Origin: Neoceratodus forsteri
Lineage: Eukaryota; Chordata; Ceratodontiformes; Ceratodontidae
Length of the DNA stretch: 64,000 nt
NCBI GenBank assembly: GCA_016271365.2
Contig: CM057451.1
Span: 372,145,501 to 372,209,500 of the forward strand
Direction of reading: 5' to 3'
Positions 48,047-58,701 of this stretch are shown in pieces (the stretch's first letter is position 1; the number at the start of each line of letters is the position of its first letter). Below the pieces are notes generated by a model, which saw nothing but the letters and a program-made list of their open reading frames with translations, did not search any database and was not told the origin of the DNA. The position numbers and the translations under genes are program-made.

Positions 48047-51000
48047 GAGGTTTATTTTGGTCAAAGGTATTCTAAATGGTGGCAATGTGGTTCTGGGCTC
48101 TATATATGGTCCGGTGGGGGGGAATTCGGAATTTTTCATGTCCCTTGCTGACAAATTGTCTAACTTTCTTCCTGCCCAGTTTATATTGGGAGGGGACTGG
48201 AATATTCCTGTTCACCTATCTTGGATAGAGACCCTCAAGATGGGCGTCCCCTTCTCCGGCTCACAGAGCTTTTCAGGATCTAAGGTCGTTGTTGGGTTTA
48301 TGATCCTGGAGGCTTACTAATCCTCTCTTCGGCTTTTTCCTTTCATTCTCAATCACATGGTACCAAATCGAGGCTAGATATGGTTCTAGTTAGTATTTCC
48401 TTTCTCCCAGTCTTTTGCTATCTGGCATTGAGCCAATTATCCTATCGGACCATGCCATAGTTTGGATCAGACTTTCCATACACCCGGACTTTTCCCGGGA
48501 CTCGGTTTGGCGGTTGAATACTCAACTGCTGAAGGATCCTCAAAATGTCTCGGATATTAGCTCTCTGATTTCCCTCTTCTTAGTGGAAAATCTGAATTCT
48601 ACTCCAAGACTGGATATGGTTTGGTCTGCCTTGAAGTGATTTCTCAGGGGTGAGCTTATTAAAATGGCTTCCCTTAGGAAGAAAAAGCGGCTTGCAAATT
48701 CCTTATCTCTGATGAGTAAAATCAGGGAGTCAGAAGGTAGGTACTCTTCAACCTCTTCTTTAACAGATCTTAAAGAGCTATTATCAGTTAAAACGAATAT
48801 ATGGATCTCTTGAAGGAGAAAACGGAATATTGTTTGATAAGAACCCAAGCCAAATATCTTGATCATGGGGAGAAATCCAGTAAGCTTTGGCCTTGCTTAT
48901 GCATGCTGGAGAGCTCCAGGATTATTCCCTCTCTGCTTTCTTCATCTGGTGCTGTGGTCTCTCACCCAGAGGTATTGCTCATATTTTTAAAGAGTACTAT
49001 CTAAACCTTTATAGTAGACCTCCTGTATCTTATTCCATCTCGATTTAAATACATATTTGAGGAGATTGACATCCCTGTTTATCAGAGGCCCAGCAAAATA
49101 TCTTGTTGGCCCCTATCTCATCAGAGGAGATTGAGAGAACTATTGCCTCTATGGCTCCTGACAAAACACCGGGGCCCGATGGTCTCCCTGCAAACTTTTA
49201 CAAGGTCTTTGTCAAGGACTTGACACCCATTCTCCTCAAGCTATATGAATACCTATCGGTATCTCCTGATGTTGATCCTACATTGTTCGAAGCTATTATT
49301 GTTTTAATTCCTAAGCCTGATAAGGCTCTCACGGACCCAGCTAATTACAGACCTATTTCTCTCCAAAATTATGACATGAAAATCCTCGTTAAAATATTAG
49401 CTGAAAGAATTAAGAAGGTCTGGTCTGTTGAGCCCCGAGCAGGTTGGATTTGTCCCTGGTAGATCTGCGGCTGATCATTTGAGGACCCTGTCACACATCT
49501 CCCATCATGCCCAGTCTGTTTCATACTCGGCGGCTTTGGTCTCTCTCGATGCCAAAAGGCCTTTGACCGGTTGATTGGTCCTTTCTCTGGTCAGTTATGG
49601 AGAGAATGGGTTTCCACTGATTTCCTGAATAAAATTCGGATGTTCTATAATTGTGCTTCTGCTAAAATCTATTGTAATGGTGTTTTTCCCCCCCTTTTTC
49701 ATTTATATACTGGTACCAGACAAGGTTGCCCTCTTTCCCCTCTGTTATTTAATTTGTATCTGGAACCTTTGCTTATTAGGCTCAAAACTTCACCCCAGGT
49801 TAGAGGTATCAGGTTACAACAGTGAGAACTTGTTCTCTCTGCTTATGCAGACGACATTCTTTTACATTTAATAGATCCTGCTGTTTCTCTGAAGGCCATG
49901 ATGAAAATTATTGAACGGTTCGGTACCTTTTCGCGTTATAAACTGAATATCTCCAAATCTGAAATTTACCCACTAAATGTGCATACTAATAAGCAGGAAC
50001 TTTCTTCCTTCGGGATGAGATGGACCCCCAGATCCATTAAATATTTAGGGATTTATTTTTCCACTAATCCTTCTCTCCTGAAAAAGTTAAACTTGGATAA
50101 AGTCAAGGACGCGGTCTGTCAAGATTTACAGCGATGGTCAGCCCTTCCTATCTCACTTTGGGGTCGAATAAATATTATTAAAATGAACGTCCTCCCCCGG
50201 ATTTTTTACCCGTTGAATCTGATTAACCTCTGGCTTCCCATCTCCTATTTTCAGCAGCTTCATGCACTGCTTGCTAATTTTATTTGGCGAGGGAAGGGGG
50301 TTAGGCGTTCTTATGCCAAATTGTCGCTTCCTAGGGAGAAAGGTGGCCTTAGATTACCTAATCTTTTGTTGTATTACTGGGCAGCTCACCTTTCCAAGTT
50401 GGGAAGATGGTTTTCTACGGATCCAGATTCAGCCTGCCCAATCTGGCTCCAACTTGAACGCGCCCTTCTCTCTGAGATCAAAATAGATAGGTATGCTCTA
50501 CCTTATGTACCCCTTACGGTACTCTCACAGTGGGTATCTGATAGTGTGGTGAGGGTTGCTCTCAAGTCACTTGCGCAGTGTCTAAAGTCCTTCCACATTT
50601 CTGACACTTTAGATCTTGGACAACCGGTGATTCGTAATCCCAATATTAGGCTGGATAGTTCTTGGATTATGCCGGAATGGCTCCCACAAATTAGGGAGGC
50701 TAGACTTGAGCAATTTTTCAGCCGTGAGTCACTTCTTTCTTCCGGTGACATTTTGAGAAATTTGACCTACCTAGAAGAGATGTCTTCAAAGTCTATCAAC
50801 TGAGGCATCTGATTAGCGGAAATTTGGTACCATTTTTAGGGATTCGGTTGTTTATCCTTTCCTTTCTGGTTTTATTAATCTCGCCTCTCAATCCTACTCT
50901 ATCTCTTTGATCTATTCTTTTCTTCTGAACTATAAATCCCAGGAGACGGTTGTTAAGGCTCTGGTGCATGGGCACGCTCTTACCTGACATTTCCCGACTG

Positions 51001-51300
51001 GTCTGGTGTATGGAAGGATCTGCATAGATACCATACCCAGGATAGGTTGTGGTTAACTCAATATTATATTGTCAATAACCTTTACTATACTCCTACTAAA
51101 CTCTTTCAGCTTAAGAAGGTCTCTCATTCAATGTGTTCTAGGTGTTTGCAAGGAGAAGGTAATTTACTCCATGTTTTTGGGACTGTCCTAAAGTTGCCCT
51201 TGTGGTCTTTGGTCGGGATTACCTTGATCCTCTTCTGGGTCTGTCCTTTTTCTGTCCTGAGATATGTATTTTGGGTGAATATTCCCGATAGACAGTGTTG
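48047..51300 (+). pseudogene. L1/Tx1 ORF2 (partial endonuclease, RT, C-terminus)
   Basis: The endonuclease tail is at 48,050-48,320 (FILGGDWNIP is the GDWN box). The RT starts at 49,103 (APDKTPGPDGLPANFYKVFV, then ALTDPANYRPISLQNYDMK). Motif B-like TRQGCPLSPLLFNLYLEPLL is at 49,715-49,775 and AYADDI at about 49,841-49,858. A long open stretch 49,898-50,803 (301 residues) carries the RT thumb and the Tx1/L1 C-terminal region (YLGIYFSTNPS, RGKGVRRSYAKLSLPREKGG). A Cys-containing tail (MCSRCLQGEGNLLHVF) is near 51,130-51,190. It is frameshifted in several places. Confidence 0.88.
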
Positions 51301-51679
51301 AGCGCCGATACCATATGGCTTTGGTGTCTATGGCTGTTAAAAATTGGTTTTAAGACATTGGACTGACCAATTGGCCTGTCATTTGCCGATTGGTTGACTG
51401 AATTAGTTTCATACCTTCAATCAGAGAGCTTGATTGCTAGTTTTAAAGGTCATGGACCTGTTTCAGAGGAGGTGGGGTATACTCCAGGCCTTGTGCCTGC
51501 TTTAAGTTATATAATTTTGGGACCCGATCCCTAAGTCTGCTTTTTGTACTTCAACTTTATGTTAATTCTCGTTTTCTGTGTTGTCTTGCTCTTTTATAGA
51601 CACCATGTTCTGAAGTTTTATGCTGATATGTGGTTTTGTCCAGACTGAGTTTTGTTTTTGAGGGCGCACCTTAGAGGGA

Positions 51680-51840
51680 CAAGGGGTGGGGGGTGGTTGA
51701 GGGAGGTAGGATGTTAAAGGTTGGACAATATCTTGTATATGTGTTACTGGGTGGGTTGGTTGGGATTGTGGGTGGGTGGGTTTGTGAGGCGGTTTGGTTT
51801 GTGGCTTTTATTTTTTTGGGGTTGGTCTCGGAGTGGGGTT
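51680..51840 (+). other. G-rich stretch in L1/Tx1 3' UTR
   Basis: Repeated G-runs (GGGGTGGGGGGTGG, then GGGTGGGTTGGTTGGG, GGGTGGGTGGG) fall on the element's sense strand just before the poly(A) region. They could form a G-quadruplex. Mammalian L1 3' UTRs have a comparable polypurine/G-rich tract, but homology is not implied. Confidence 0.6.
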
Positions 51841-54024
51841 GCTAGATACCGCTTACCTTACTGCTTTCTGTAGCTTTTGGATTGTCCTGTCTTGTTGTGT
51901 TTTATTTTGTTGTTCAAACTAAATAAACTTAAATTTCAAAAAAAAAAAAATGACTACCCCCAGGTCCCTCTCCATTTTTGTTGTTGTTAGTATCTCACCC
52001 CCCATTGTGTACTCTTCCCCTGGGTTTTTGTTTCCCAGGTGCATTACCTTGCACTTCTTAGCATTGAATCTAAGCTGCCATACATTTGACCATTCCTCTA
52101 ACCTTGCCAAGTCCCTTCTCATCCTTTCCACCCCACCCTGTGCATCAACTCTATTGCAGATCTTAGGGTCATCTGCAAAGAGACATACTTTTCCTTCCAG
52201 TCCTTCTGCAATGTCGCTTATAAAGACATTGAAGAGGACCGGTCCTAATACTGAACCCTGCGGTACCCCACTAGTAACCCTCCTTTCTTCTGAGGGACTC
52301 CATTTACTATTACTCTCTGTGTCCTATTCTCCAGCCAATTCTTTACCCAGGCTGTCATCTTGGGACCCACTCCCAGGCTGGCTAACTTGTATATTAATAT
52401 TTTGTGTGGGACTGTGTCAAATGCCTTGCTAAAGTCTAGGTAGGCCATGTCCACAGCCCCTCCCTGATCTACTACTTTGGTCATCCAGTCAAAGAAATCT
52501 ATCAGATTCGTCTGGCATGACCTTCCCGCTGTGAATCCATGCTGCCTAGGGTCCTGTGCCCCTCTGGCCTCTAGATACTGACAAATTCTTTCCTTTAGAA
52601 GTGATTCCATCATTTTCCTATCACGGAGGTTAAACTAACAGGTCTATAGTTTCCTGCTTCTGCCTTGCTCCCACTTTTGTGAAGGGGAATCACATCTGCC
52701 CTCCTCCAGTCCTCGGGTACCACCCATCCTCCCATGATTTGTTAAAAGGGTAGTCAGTGGTGTCACTAGTTCTACCCTTAGTTCTTTTAGAATTCTGGGA
52801 TGAATCCCATCAGGCCCCATTGCTTTGTCCACCTTCAGTTTTAAGAGTTCTTTCAGAACCCTTTCTTCTGTAAATGGGCGGTATCAACTCTGTATCCAGC
52901 GTGTTACTACTGTTTGTTTTATGTACCTCCCCTCTTCCTTTGTAAATACTGAACAAAATATTTGTTTAGTATCTCTGCCTTTTCACAGTCTCCCTCTGCC
53001 CACCCTCCCTCCCCTTTATTAAGCCTCACTATCCCTCCCTTGGTCTTCCTTTGCTCCCTGATGTACCTATAAAAGGTTTTATCCCCCTTCGTAACTGAGT
53101 TGGCTATCTTTTCCTCGGTTTGGGCCTTTGATGTTCTGACTGCCTTCCCAGCCTCCTTTTGCTTTAACTGATACAGTTCTCTGTCCTGCTCCTTCTGCGA
53201 TTCCTTGTACTTCCTGAATGCTTTCTTTTTCTCTTGAACCTTCACTGCCACTTCCTTTGAGAACCATAGTGGTTTCTTACATCCGTTTGTTTTGTTTATT
53301 TGCTTCACACAAAGGCTCATTACCTCTGTGATGGCAGTTTTTATTATTCCCCATTGTTCTTCCACCCCTCCTTCCTGCCCATTTGCTAGTGCATTCCTTA
53401 GGCACTCACCTATTTTGGCAAAGTCAGCCCTCCTAAAGTCCAGTACTTTTGTCTTTGTATGGCTTGACTCTATTGTTGTGTTTATTGTGAACCATACTGT
53501 TCGATGGTCGCTAGTTCCCAGATGGCTACCACTTCTACATCTCTAATCCTCTCTCATTTGAGAGAATCAAGTCTAATATTGCTCCCTCTCGTGGGCTCCA
53601 GTACTAGTTGTCTCAAGGCATGCCCCTGTAGGGCATCTAGAATAACCTGCACTTTTTGAAGTGGCAGCTGCAACTGCACTCCAGTTAACATCTGGCATAT
53701 TCAGATCACCCATCAGCAATATCTCCCCTTTTTCTGCCATTCTAAGTATACTTTCTATCATTTCCCTGTCCATTTCCTCCCCCTGAGAAGGGGGTCTGTA
53801 TACAACCCCTGTACGTATTGTGGTGCCATTGCCTGTCACCAAATTTACCCACAGTGCTTCTTCTCCTCCCTGTTTACCCTTTTGTTCTGTTGCTTTTATT
53901 CCTTCCCTTACGTATTTCAATAAGGAACTCATTTATTAGGTCACGCATTAGCAATCATTTAACTGCAAGCCCTTAGTGAGGATTAAACAGCATTTTACAG
54001 GCAGAAAAAGACCCATGGATTAGC

Positions 54025-54240
54025 CAGTCAGATTAGTAGTTGCACCACCTCTCGCAACGCCAGCAAACTAGGTTCAGGAACAAGCCTGGGCTGAAGGGAG
54101 AAGATTCAGCGTCCCAGAGGACCCATTCCTCATCCACAGAGGGAGGTTTGCTGCTTCAAATGCAGTGCCTCCACCTGGGTGACCACAGGTGGTAGCAGAG
54201 TACAGGAAGAGTGGGTAGGTAGGTTGGGCTCATGACTGGG
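54025..54240 (+). mobile_element. SINE-A copy 4, partial
   Basis: It begins with CACCTCTCGCAACGCCAGCA, followed by an AACTAGGTTCAGGAAC B-box-like part near 54,069. The pattern CAACGCCAG...GGTTCAG.A.CAAGCCTGGG is shared with copy 1 at 24,575. It is diverged and its limits are uncertain. Confidence 0.5.
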
Positions 54241-54524
54241 GTGCTGTCATGCATGCTTCCACATGAGCCCTGTGAATGCCAATGTTTAGAGGGCAGGGAG
54301 CAAACTATGGACAACAGCACACTGAGTCCAGCTACACCCGAGGCCACAGCACCAATACATGCATCTCCGGATAAAACAAGGAAACTCAAGGTATATTCTC
54401 CTCCAGTCCCCTGCCTGAGGGGTAAGCCAAGGCTCCATAGAGGGCAGAGGTGCCTGTTGGTGGTCAATATTGTGCCATGAGAGTTCCTGAGGGAGGCTTG
54501 TGCTGGTGTAACACATAGGCACAA

Positions 54525-54745
54525 GGTAAAAAAAACAAAGAGACCTGCAGTCCATCAAGTCTGCCTAATCACTACCTTAGTCCTTCCAATCTGGCATTAG
54601 TAGAGCTTAGGCAGTGCTCCATGCTGGCAGCTCCATCTTGTACATTGTCTGAACCCCTCCAGACTCTCCTCAGTCATTTTCATCAACCCATGTGCTTATC
54701 CCACCTCCTTCTGAAGCATGTGCTCGTCTCTACGTTAACCACATT
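54525..54745 (-). mobile_element. Probable old CR1 3' fragment
   Basis: The phrase TCCATCAAGTCTGCCTA resembles the CR1 3' region (AGTCTGCCCATTT) seen in minus-strand copies at 33,590 and 47,390. No coding remains. Weak assignment. Confidence 0.35.
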
Positions 54746-54912
54746 TAGGTGTCAGCATGGCTCAACTCGCAGCACATCTACATCTGGGCCAGAAGGTTGT
54801 GGATTAAGTCTCACACCAGGATTGGGCTCATAGCATAAACACCAGCACCGAAGTGCAGTACTAAGGGGATGCTGTACTGTCGGGCTGTGCTATACTTTGG
54901 ATGAGACTTTAA

Positions 54913-55693
54913 AAAGGCACTGTCAGCTTTCTCCACTCATTTGTGGTCTTATCTAAGCAGTGTGCATTCTGACACAGACCCAGCCTACATGTGTTACAAA
55001 ATGCATCCAGTGATATAAAAAAGAAAGTAGTGTACCTGTTTTGCTACATTTTCACAAAACTCAACATTTCCTCGGTCTGAAATAGAAGCTCCCACCACCA
55101 GAAACATCAGCAGGTTGAGAACGCGCGTCAGGCACAAGTGTAGTCCCGAGATACAATTTTTTAGCATGCCACTTATAACAAAAGTTTCCCCAGTAAATGA
55201 ATAAACATTGAGTGGCTTCTGGTGACTAAAAACAAAAAACGAGCACTGTGAGCACTGCGGTTTACTTTTTTAATCGCGACCTGAAATCCCATGCATCGCA
55301 TGCACGGATCTTGTATATGCCTTTACATAAAAGGGATCTTGGGTTATGATTAAAATGTAAAATGCAACGCTCGCAGTGCTCGGTTTTTGTTTTTAGGCAC
55401 CTGAAACCTCTCAGTGTTTATTTACTGGGGAAGAATTTTATTACAAAAGGCATGCTAAAAAGTTGCATCTCGAGACTGCACTTGTGCCTGACGCGCGTTC
55501 TCATCCTGCTGATACTCCCGGTGGTGCATGCTTTCAGATCGGACTAGAGTTTTGTGAAAATTTAATAAAACAGGTAAAAAAACCTTTTTATATCACTTGG
55601 TGCATTTTATAACTCATGTAGGATGGGAATGTGTCAGAATGAACACTGCTTAGATAAGACCGCAATCGAGTGGAGAAAGCTGACAGTGCCCCT
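54913..55693. mobile_element. Fold-back element with about 340-bp arms, TTAA target (T2/Kolobok-like)
   Basis: The left arm (54,913 to about 55,255) is the reverse complement of the right arm (about 55,350 to 55,693), with a spacer of about 95 bp. Tips read AAAGGCACTGTCAGC and, on the opposite strand, AGGGGCACTGTCAGC. The flanks are TTAA (54,909-54,912) and TTCA (55,694-55,697), so a TTAA duplication is likely. TTAA plus AAAGG/AGGGG tips resemble Xenopus T2 MITEs (Kolobok group). No transposase is present, so it is non-autonomous. Confidence 0.75.
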
Positions 55694-55834
55694 TTCAACC
55701 GAGGTCCTGTCTGCCTGTTCGAGTGTTTGTTCAAGTGGACATTAAAGATCCGATGGTACTTCTTGAAGAGTAGGTGAATTTCCCAGTGACATGGCCAATT
55801 TTTCCCCATACTCACTAAAATATATCACCAACAG

Positions 55835-56321
55835 CGCCCATGCGGGCGACTCCGAGATCGGCTTGGAGCACCAATGACAGCTCCGCCTTTTCCAGGGAGG
55901 GTTGCGCCATAAACTGCGCACTTATCTGACCCTGACATGGACGCTAGGAGTACTGCAAGCCCCAACTGTAGGGAACGGGCGTCTGCCTCACAGTGTGGAA
56001 GTCGGTGCGTCAGTGCCATGACGTTAGGGGTTATACACTGAAGGGGAGGGACGAAAATGGAAAAACACCTGCTGGCTCCGGGAAGCCGGGTTTCCTGGAG
56101 CGTGCCTCCGATGTGCCCCGCTCTCCAGGACCACCACCTCGACCTGACGAGATGAAGGATTACAGGGTGAAAGTCCCCACCTCATCCCGCTGGGGAATCA
56201 AGCCCATGGAGGAACAAGGGGTGAGTCCTGGTGGGTGCAAGGTAGGAGGATGACTCTTTAGATGCCCGAAGGGTAGGGGCCAGCAGGTAGTAGGGAAGGG
56301 ATAAACAGAAGTGGGGGGGTG
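55835..56321 (+). mobile_element. SINE-A copy 5 within the host SINE
   Basis: The 487-bp insert is flanked by a perfect 14-bp direct repeat TATATCACCAACAG (55,821-55,834 and 56,322-56,335). Its 3' part (TAGGGGCCAGCAGGTAGTAG) matches the 3' part of copy 7 at 60,302 (TTAGGGGCCAGCAGGGAAAA). It is GC- and CpG-rich, with an 86-residue open frame that I regard as accidental. The 5' half does not obviously match other copies, so it may be a variant or composite. Confidence 0.65.
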
Positions 56322-56369
56322 TATATCACCAACAGCTTAATCTGTATATATCACCAACAGCTTAATCTG
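56321..56369. repeat. Tandem duplication of 24-25 bp
   Basis: TATATCACCAACAGCTTAAT CTG occurs twice in a row (56,322-56,344 and 56,347-56,369). It overlaps the right copy of the SINE-A target duplication, so it may have arisen during or after that insertion. Confidence 0.8.
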
Positions 56370-56504
56370 GGCTCAGTTTCAGTTGGTTTGCACCTGTATT
56401 CCCACTCACTCCTGGGAGGAGGCTCAGAATAGGCACTAATATCTAGCCCATCTTTCCTGGTCAACAAAAACTAAATAAATACAATACATATAAAAAAGGC
56501 ATCT

Positions 56505-56960
56505 TGATTCGACTCCGTTATGCACAGCAGCAGGGCATCCGCTTGGTACGCTGGAGACCCGGGTTCAAGCACTGAGCCCAGGACATCAGAGGAGGCTGGC
56601 AAGGAGGGTGATAGAGCATCCGTGCGGATGTTCTTGCTGTAGAGCATCACTTGGAGGGTGACACTTGGTGGTGTATGGAGCCTTACCAGCATGGGTGACC
56701 ATACGTTGGCTGGTTCAGCCTCCAAGGCATTGTTGTGGTACATGTCACTGAGGTGTGAAGAGGGGTCAAGAAAATGGAAACTAGCACCCGACATGGTCTG
56801 ACAAATGACAGCTGCCCAGTCCCCCAATGCCACAGTCCCTGTAATGCAGCACTCATGCCCCCCCAGTCCTGTGTACCTTGGTGGGCCCCCCCCCCAGGAA
56901 TGCTACTCCCCTCCTCTCCCCCAAGGAGGGGGAACCCCGGTAGGGATAAGCCAGACCCAC
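56505..56960 (+). mobile_element. SINE-A copy 6, diverged
   Basis: TGCACAGCAGCAGGGCATCC is followed by a B-box GACCCGGGTTCAAGC near 56,555 and a body with GAGCATCCGTGCGGATG (compare GGAGCATCCGCGGGGCTG in copy 7). The right limit is vague. Confidence 0.55.
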
Positions 56961-56999
56961 ACTAATTTACAATTCTGCCTCTTGTCACAGACCCTTCAA

Positions 57000-57460
57000 A
57001 CTGCCTGAGCAGTTGCTGTTCACCTCCTATATTCTCTTTAAGGTATTTTAATGTTTCTGTTATGTCCCCCATTTCCATCTGGCCTCCAAGGAGTACAGGA
57101 TCAGATTAGCCAGTCTCTCCTCATAGGTCTTTCTTCTGTTGACAGTGTGTCCTTTTGGTTGCTTTCCTCTGGACTGAATCTAAGCAACTGTTGTCCATTT
57201 AATGTGAGGTTTCCAGAATTGTGCACTTTAAATGTGAGGCTTCACCTCTGAACCGCTAGAGAAGGCCCTGCCCATGCACCCCAGCATCCTGCTGGCTTTC
57301 CCATATGCCTTACTGTACCAGGCAGTGGTCCTAAGGCTGTCACTATTAACCCCCAGGCCTCTTTACTTGGAGGTCTGCTCTATTCTGACCCCCCCCAAAA
57401 CCATTCAATACTGTGTTTTCAGACCCCTCCACCCACTGTGCAGGACGCTGCAACTTTTGA
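57000..57460 (-). mobile_element. Old CR1-group 3' fragment, heavily decayed
   Basis: On the minus strand the frames carry LGCMGRA (near 57,280), an FWKPHI-like segment and KTYEERLANLILYSLEARWK (57,130-57,070), matching the CR1 ORF2 C-terminus. Stops interrupt all frames. Confidence 0.65.
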
Positions 57461-57838
57461 CACTCACTGGTACATTATGTCCAGCCAGCTTGTGCGTGAC
57501 ATTAGAAAGCTACTACGAGAGTGCAGAAGTGGGTTGGGCTTTGTGATGTCAAAGATCAGAAACATCTTAATCACAAGCCAAGAAAGGTGAATTAAAATGT
57601 GCAGTAAGTGGTAAAGATTTTAGCAGTTATCAATAAATGGGGTCAGATCACAATACAATCCCCACTGGTCTTGATCCAGCCTTATTCATTGCTCTGAAAC
57701 AGGAAGCAGAATCTCAAAAACCCACTTGAGGCCTACAACGAAGTGGGGGAAAAGGTTTGAGCATGACTTTCTCCTGTTTAGACAAAGTGAGAGCGACAGA
57801 TTTGCAATGTTATAAAGGAGTGGAAGAAGAGTTCTTAC

Positions 57839-57972
57839 TTTAACACCTCCTCTCGGCACTGTTTCTGAGGTGCAAAACAAGCAATGGCCCAGACTTTAAT
57901 CTCGATCCCATTGTAGAACTGCTTCCCACGCATGTCCCACACACCTTGGTTCGGGGTGGCAATCGCTCGATT
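57839..57972 (-). CDS. AGO1: AGO1 exon: linker 2 to MID boundary
   Basis: This exon is 134 bp. The acceptor is TGTACCCAG and the donor GTAAG. It encodes [44 protein letters not shown] and two bases of Lys. [15 protein letters not shown] and [11 protein letters not shown] match AGO1 (AGO2 has VQGVWDMRNKQFHTG). It begins in phase 0 and ends in phase 2, consistent with both neighbours. Confidence 0.97.
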
Positions 57973-58578
57973 CTGGGTACAATGAGAGTTACAAAAAAGA
58001 ATGTTTTATTATTAAAGTTTTCAAATACTTCTGAAGGCTATGAATATCACACATCTGGTTTGTTTGAGGGGATTAATATATACTAAAAGAAATCAGAATA
58101 ATTATAATCAGTGCTACTGCCACTCTGGAACTACAACAGCATCACACCGAGTTTGTCAGCTAGGAGATCCAGATCTGTGGATGGACTAGTCTCCAAGGCT
58201 GTGTGCATCCTGGAGGAAGGGTTGGAGGTACACAATGTACTGCTTGCTGCTCCCTGGCTGCCAGTGTACAAAACGTCACCAGCCAAATAAACAAAGGAGA
58301 TCCCACGTGGTGATCCCACCTGGGGGCTGCATGCAGATAACACATGGAGATCCCATGCGTGGGCTGCATGCAGCTAGCACTGACAGGCACAAGGCCCACG
58401 TTAGGAAAGGTACAACAGCAGGAATGTCCAATGTCCTGACCTGCTCTGCTGCAAACCCAAGAACAGATACCAGAGAACAATCAGAAGAAAACACACAAAT
58501 ATACATCAAAGGAAAAGAAAACATTGCAAGTATCTTCTAAAAAGTAGTTTCAAGACATTTAGGGACCCCACAACTTAC
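57973..58578 (-). other. AGO1 intron (606 bp)
   Basis: The only short AGO1 intron in the window, with GT...AG ends and phase 0. It contains a short repeated GGGGGCTGCATGCAGATAAC / GGGCTGCATGCAGCTAGC motif at 58,322-58,377. No mobile element was named. Confidence 0.85.
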
Positions 58579-58701
58579 CCGACCACCATACTGAAGAATG
58601 GGAGCGGGCAAGACCCTGCCTGTCACCTCCGTCATGTCATCCTTCACCTTGATCCCAAATTCTTGAATGTATGGGTCCAGGTTATAGCTGGCATTTTTCA
58701 T
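58579..58701 (-). CDS. AGO1: AGO1 exon: linker 2
   Basis: This exon is 123 bp (41 codons), phase 0 at both ends. The acceptor is GTTTTTTAG and the donor GTAAGT. It encodes [40 protein letters not shown] and R. This matches AGO1 linker 2 (AGO2: MRSADFNTDPYVREF). The Met is internal, not a start codon. The preceding exon (expected to encode the segment ending EEISRL) was not found between here and 64,000. Confidence 0.97.

Larger units (their letters stand above)
48035..51949 (+). mobile_element. L1/Tx1-type LINE, 5'-truncated, inserted in CR1-4
   Basis: About 3.9 kb, from inside the endonuclease to a poly(A) tail of 13 or so A residues (51,938-51,950). It is flanked by an 11-bp direct repeat ATGACTACCCC (48,024-48,034 and 51,950-51,960), a target-site duplication. 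It lies antisense to AGO1 and to CR1-4. The 3' UTR contains a G-rich stretch. It is the only L1-clade element in the window. Confidence 0.92.
47482..53932 (-). pseudogene. CR1-4 ORF2, split and frameshifted
   Basis: Pieces in reading order: endonuclease 53,932-53,573 (GVVYRPPSQGEEMDREMIES, LLMGDLNMPDVNW), linker/RT N-terminus 53,365-52,919 (FYRYIREQRKTKGGIVRLNK), RT 52,832-52,644 and 52,613-52,245 (MAYLDFSKAFDTVPHK), FADD box near 52,185-52,165, then 52,131-51,960. After the L1 insertion it resumes at 48,023 with LGVV-type sequence and runs through VRPHLEYVCSSGDP to about 47,482. Several frameshifts are present, so it is inactive. Confidence 0.88.
47345..53935 (-). mobile_element. CR1-4: CR1-like LINE interrupted by L1/Tx1 element
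   Basis: Minus-strand CR1 from a truncated endonuclease (about 53,932) to the 3' terminus at 47,345 (CTGCCATCAAATTCTGTTTC in its own sense). About 2.7 kb remains once 48,035-51,949 is removed. It lies in the same orientation as AGO1. Its ORF2 pieces match CR1-1 and CR1-2 closely, so it is the same subfamily. Confidence 0.9.
54755..56440 (+). mobile_element. Host tRNA-type SINE carrying two later insertions
   Basis: The head at 54,755-54,830 is tRNA-like: A-box CATGGCTCAACTCGCAGCAC, B-box GGTTGTGGATTAAGTCTCAC. Its body (GGATGCTGTACTGTCGGGCT, TTTGGATGAGACTTTAA) resumes after the first insert at 55,694 (CCGAGGTCCTGTCTGCCTG, then TGGACATTAAAGATCCGATG) and, after the second insert, at 56,322 (TATATCACCAACAGCTTAATCTG). 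This head plus GATGAGACGTTAAACCGAGG-type body is one I know from several fish and amphibian repeats. I cannot give a firm family name. Confidence 0.7.
46509..57838 (-). other. AGO1 intron (11.3 kb) with CR1-4/L1 nest and SINE nest
   Basis: Bounded by consensus splice sites. It holds CR1-4 with the L1 insertion (47,345-53,935), SINE-A copies, the nested tRNA SINE (54,755-56,440) and an old CR1 piece (57,000-57,460). The stretches 46,509-47,344 and 57,460-57,838 show no feature beyond short A/T runs. Confidence 0.85.

Noticed and set aside
55993..56253. 86-residue plus-strand open frame in CpG-rich sequence ending near a GTGAGT, resembling a first exon
   Set aside because: It lies inside an insert with a perfect 14-bp target duplication, and the insert's 3' part matches another SINE-A copy, so it is SINE sequence, not a gene.
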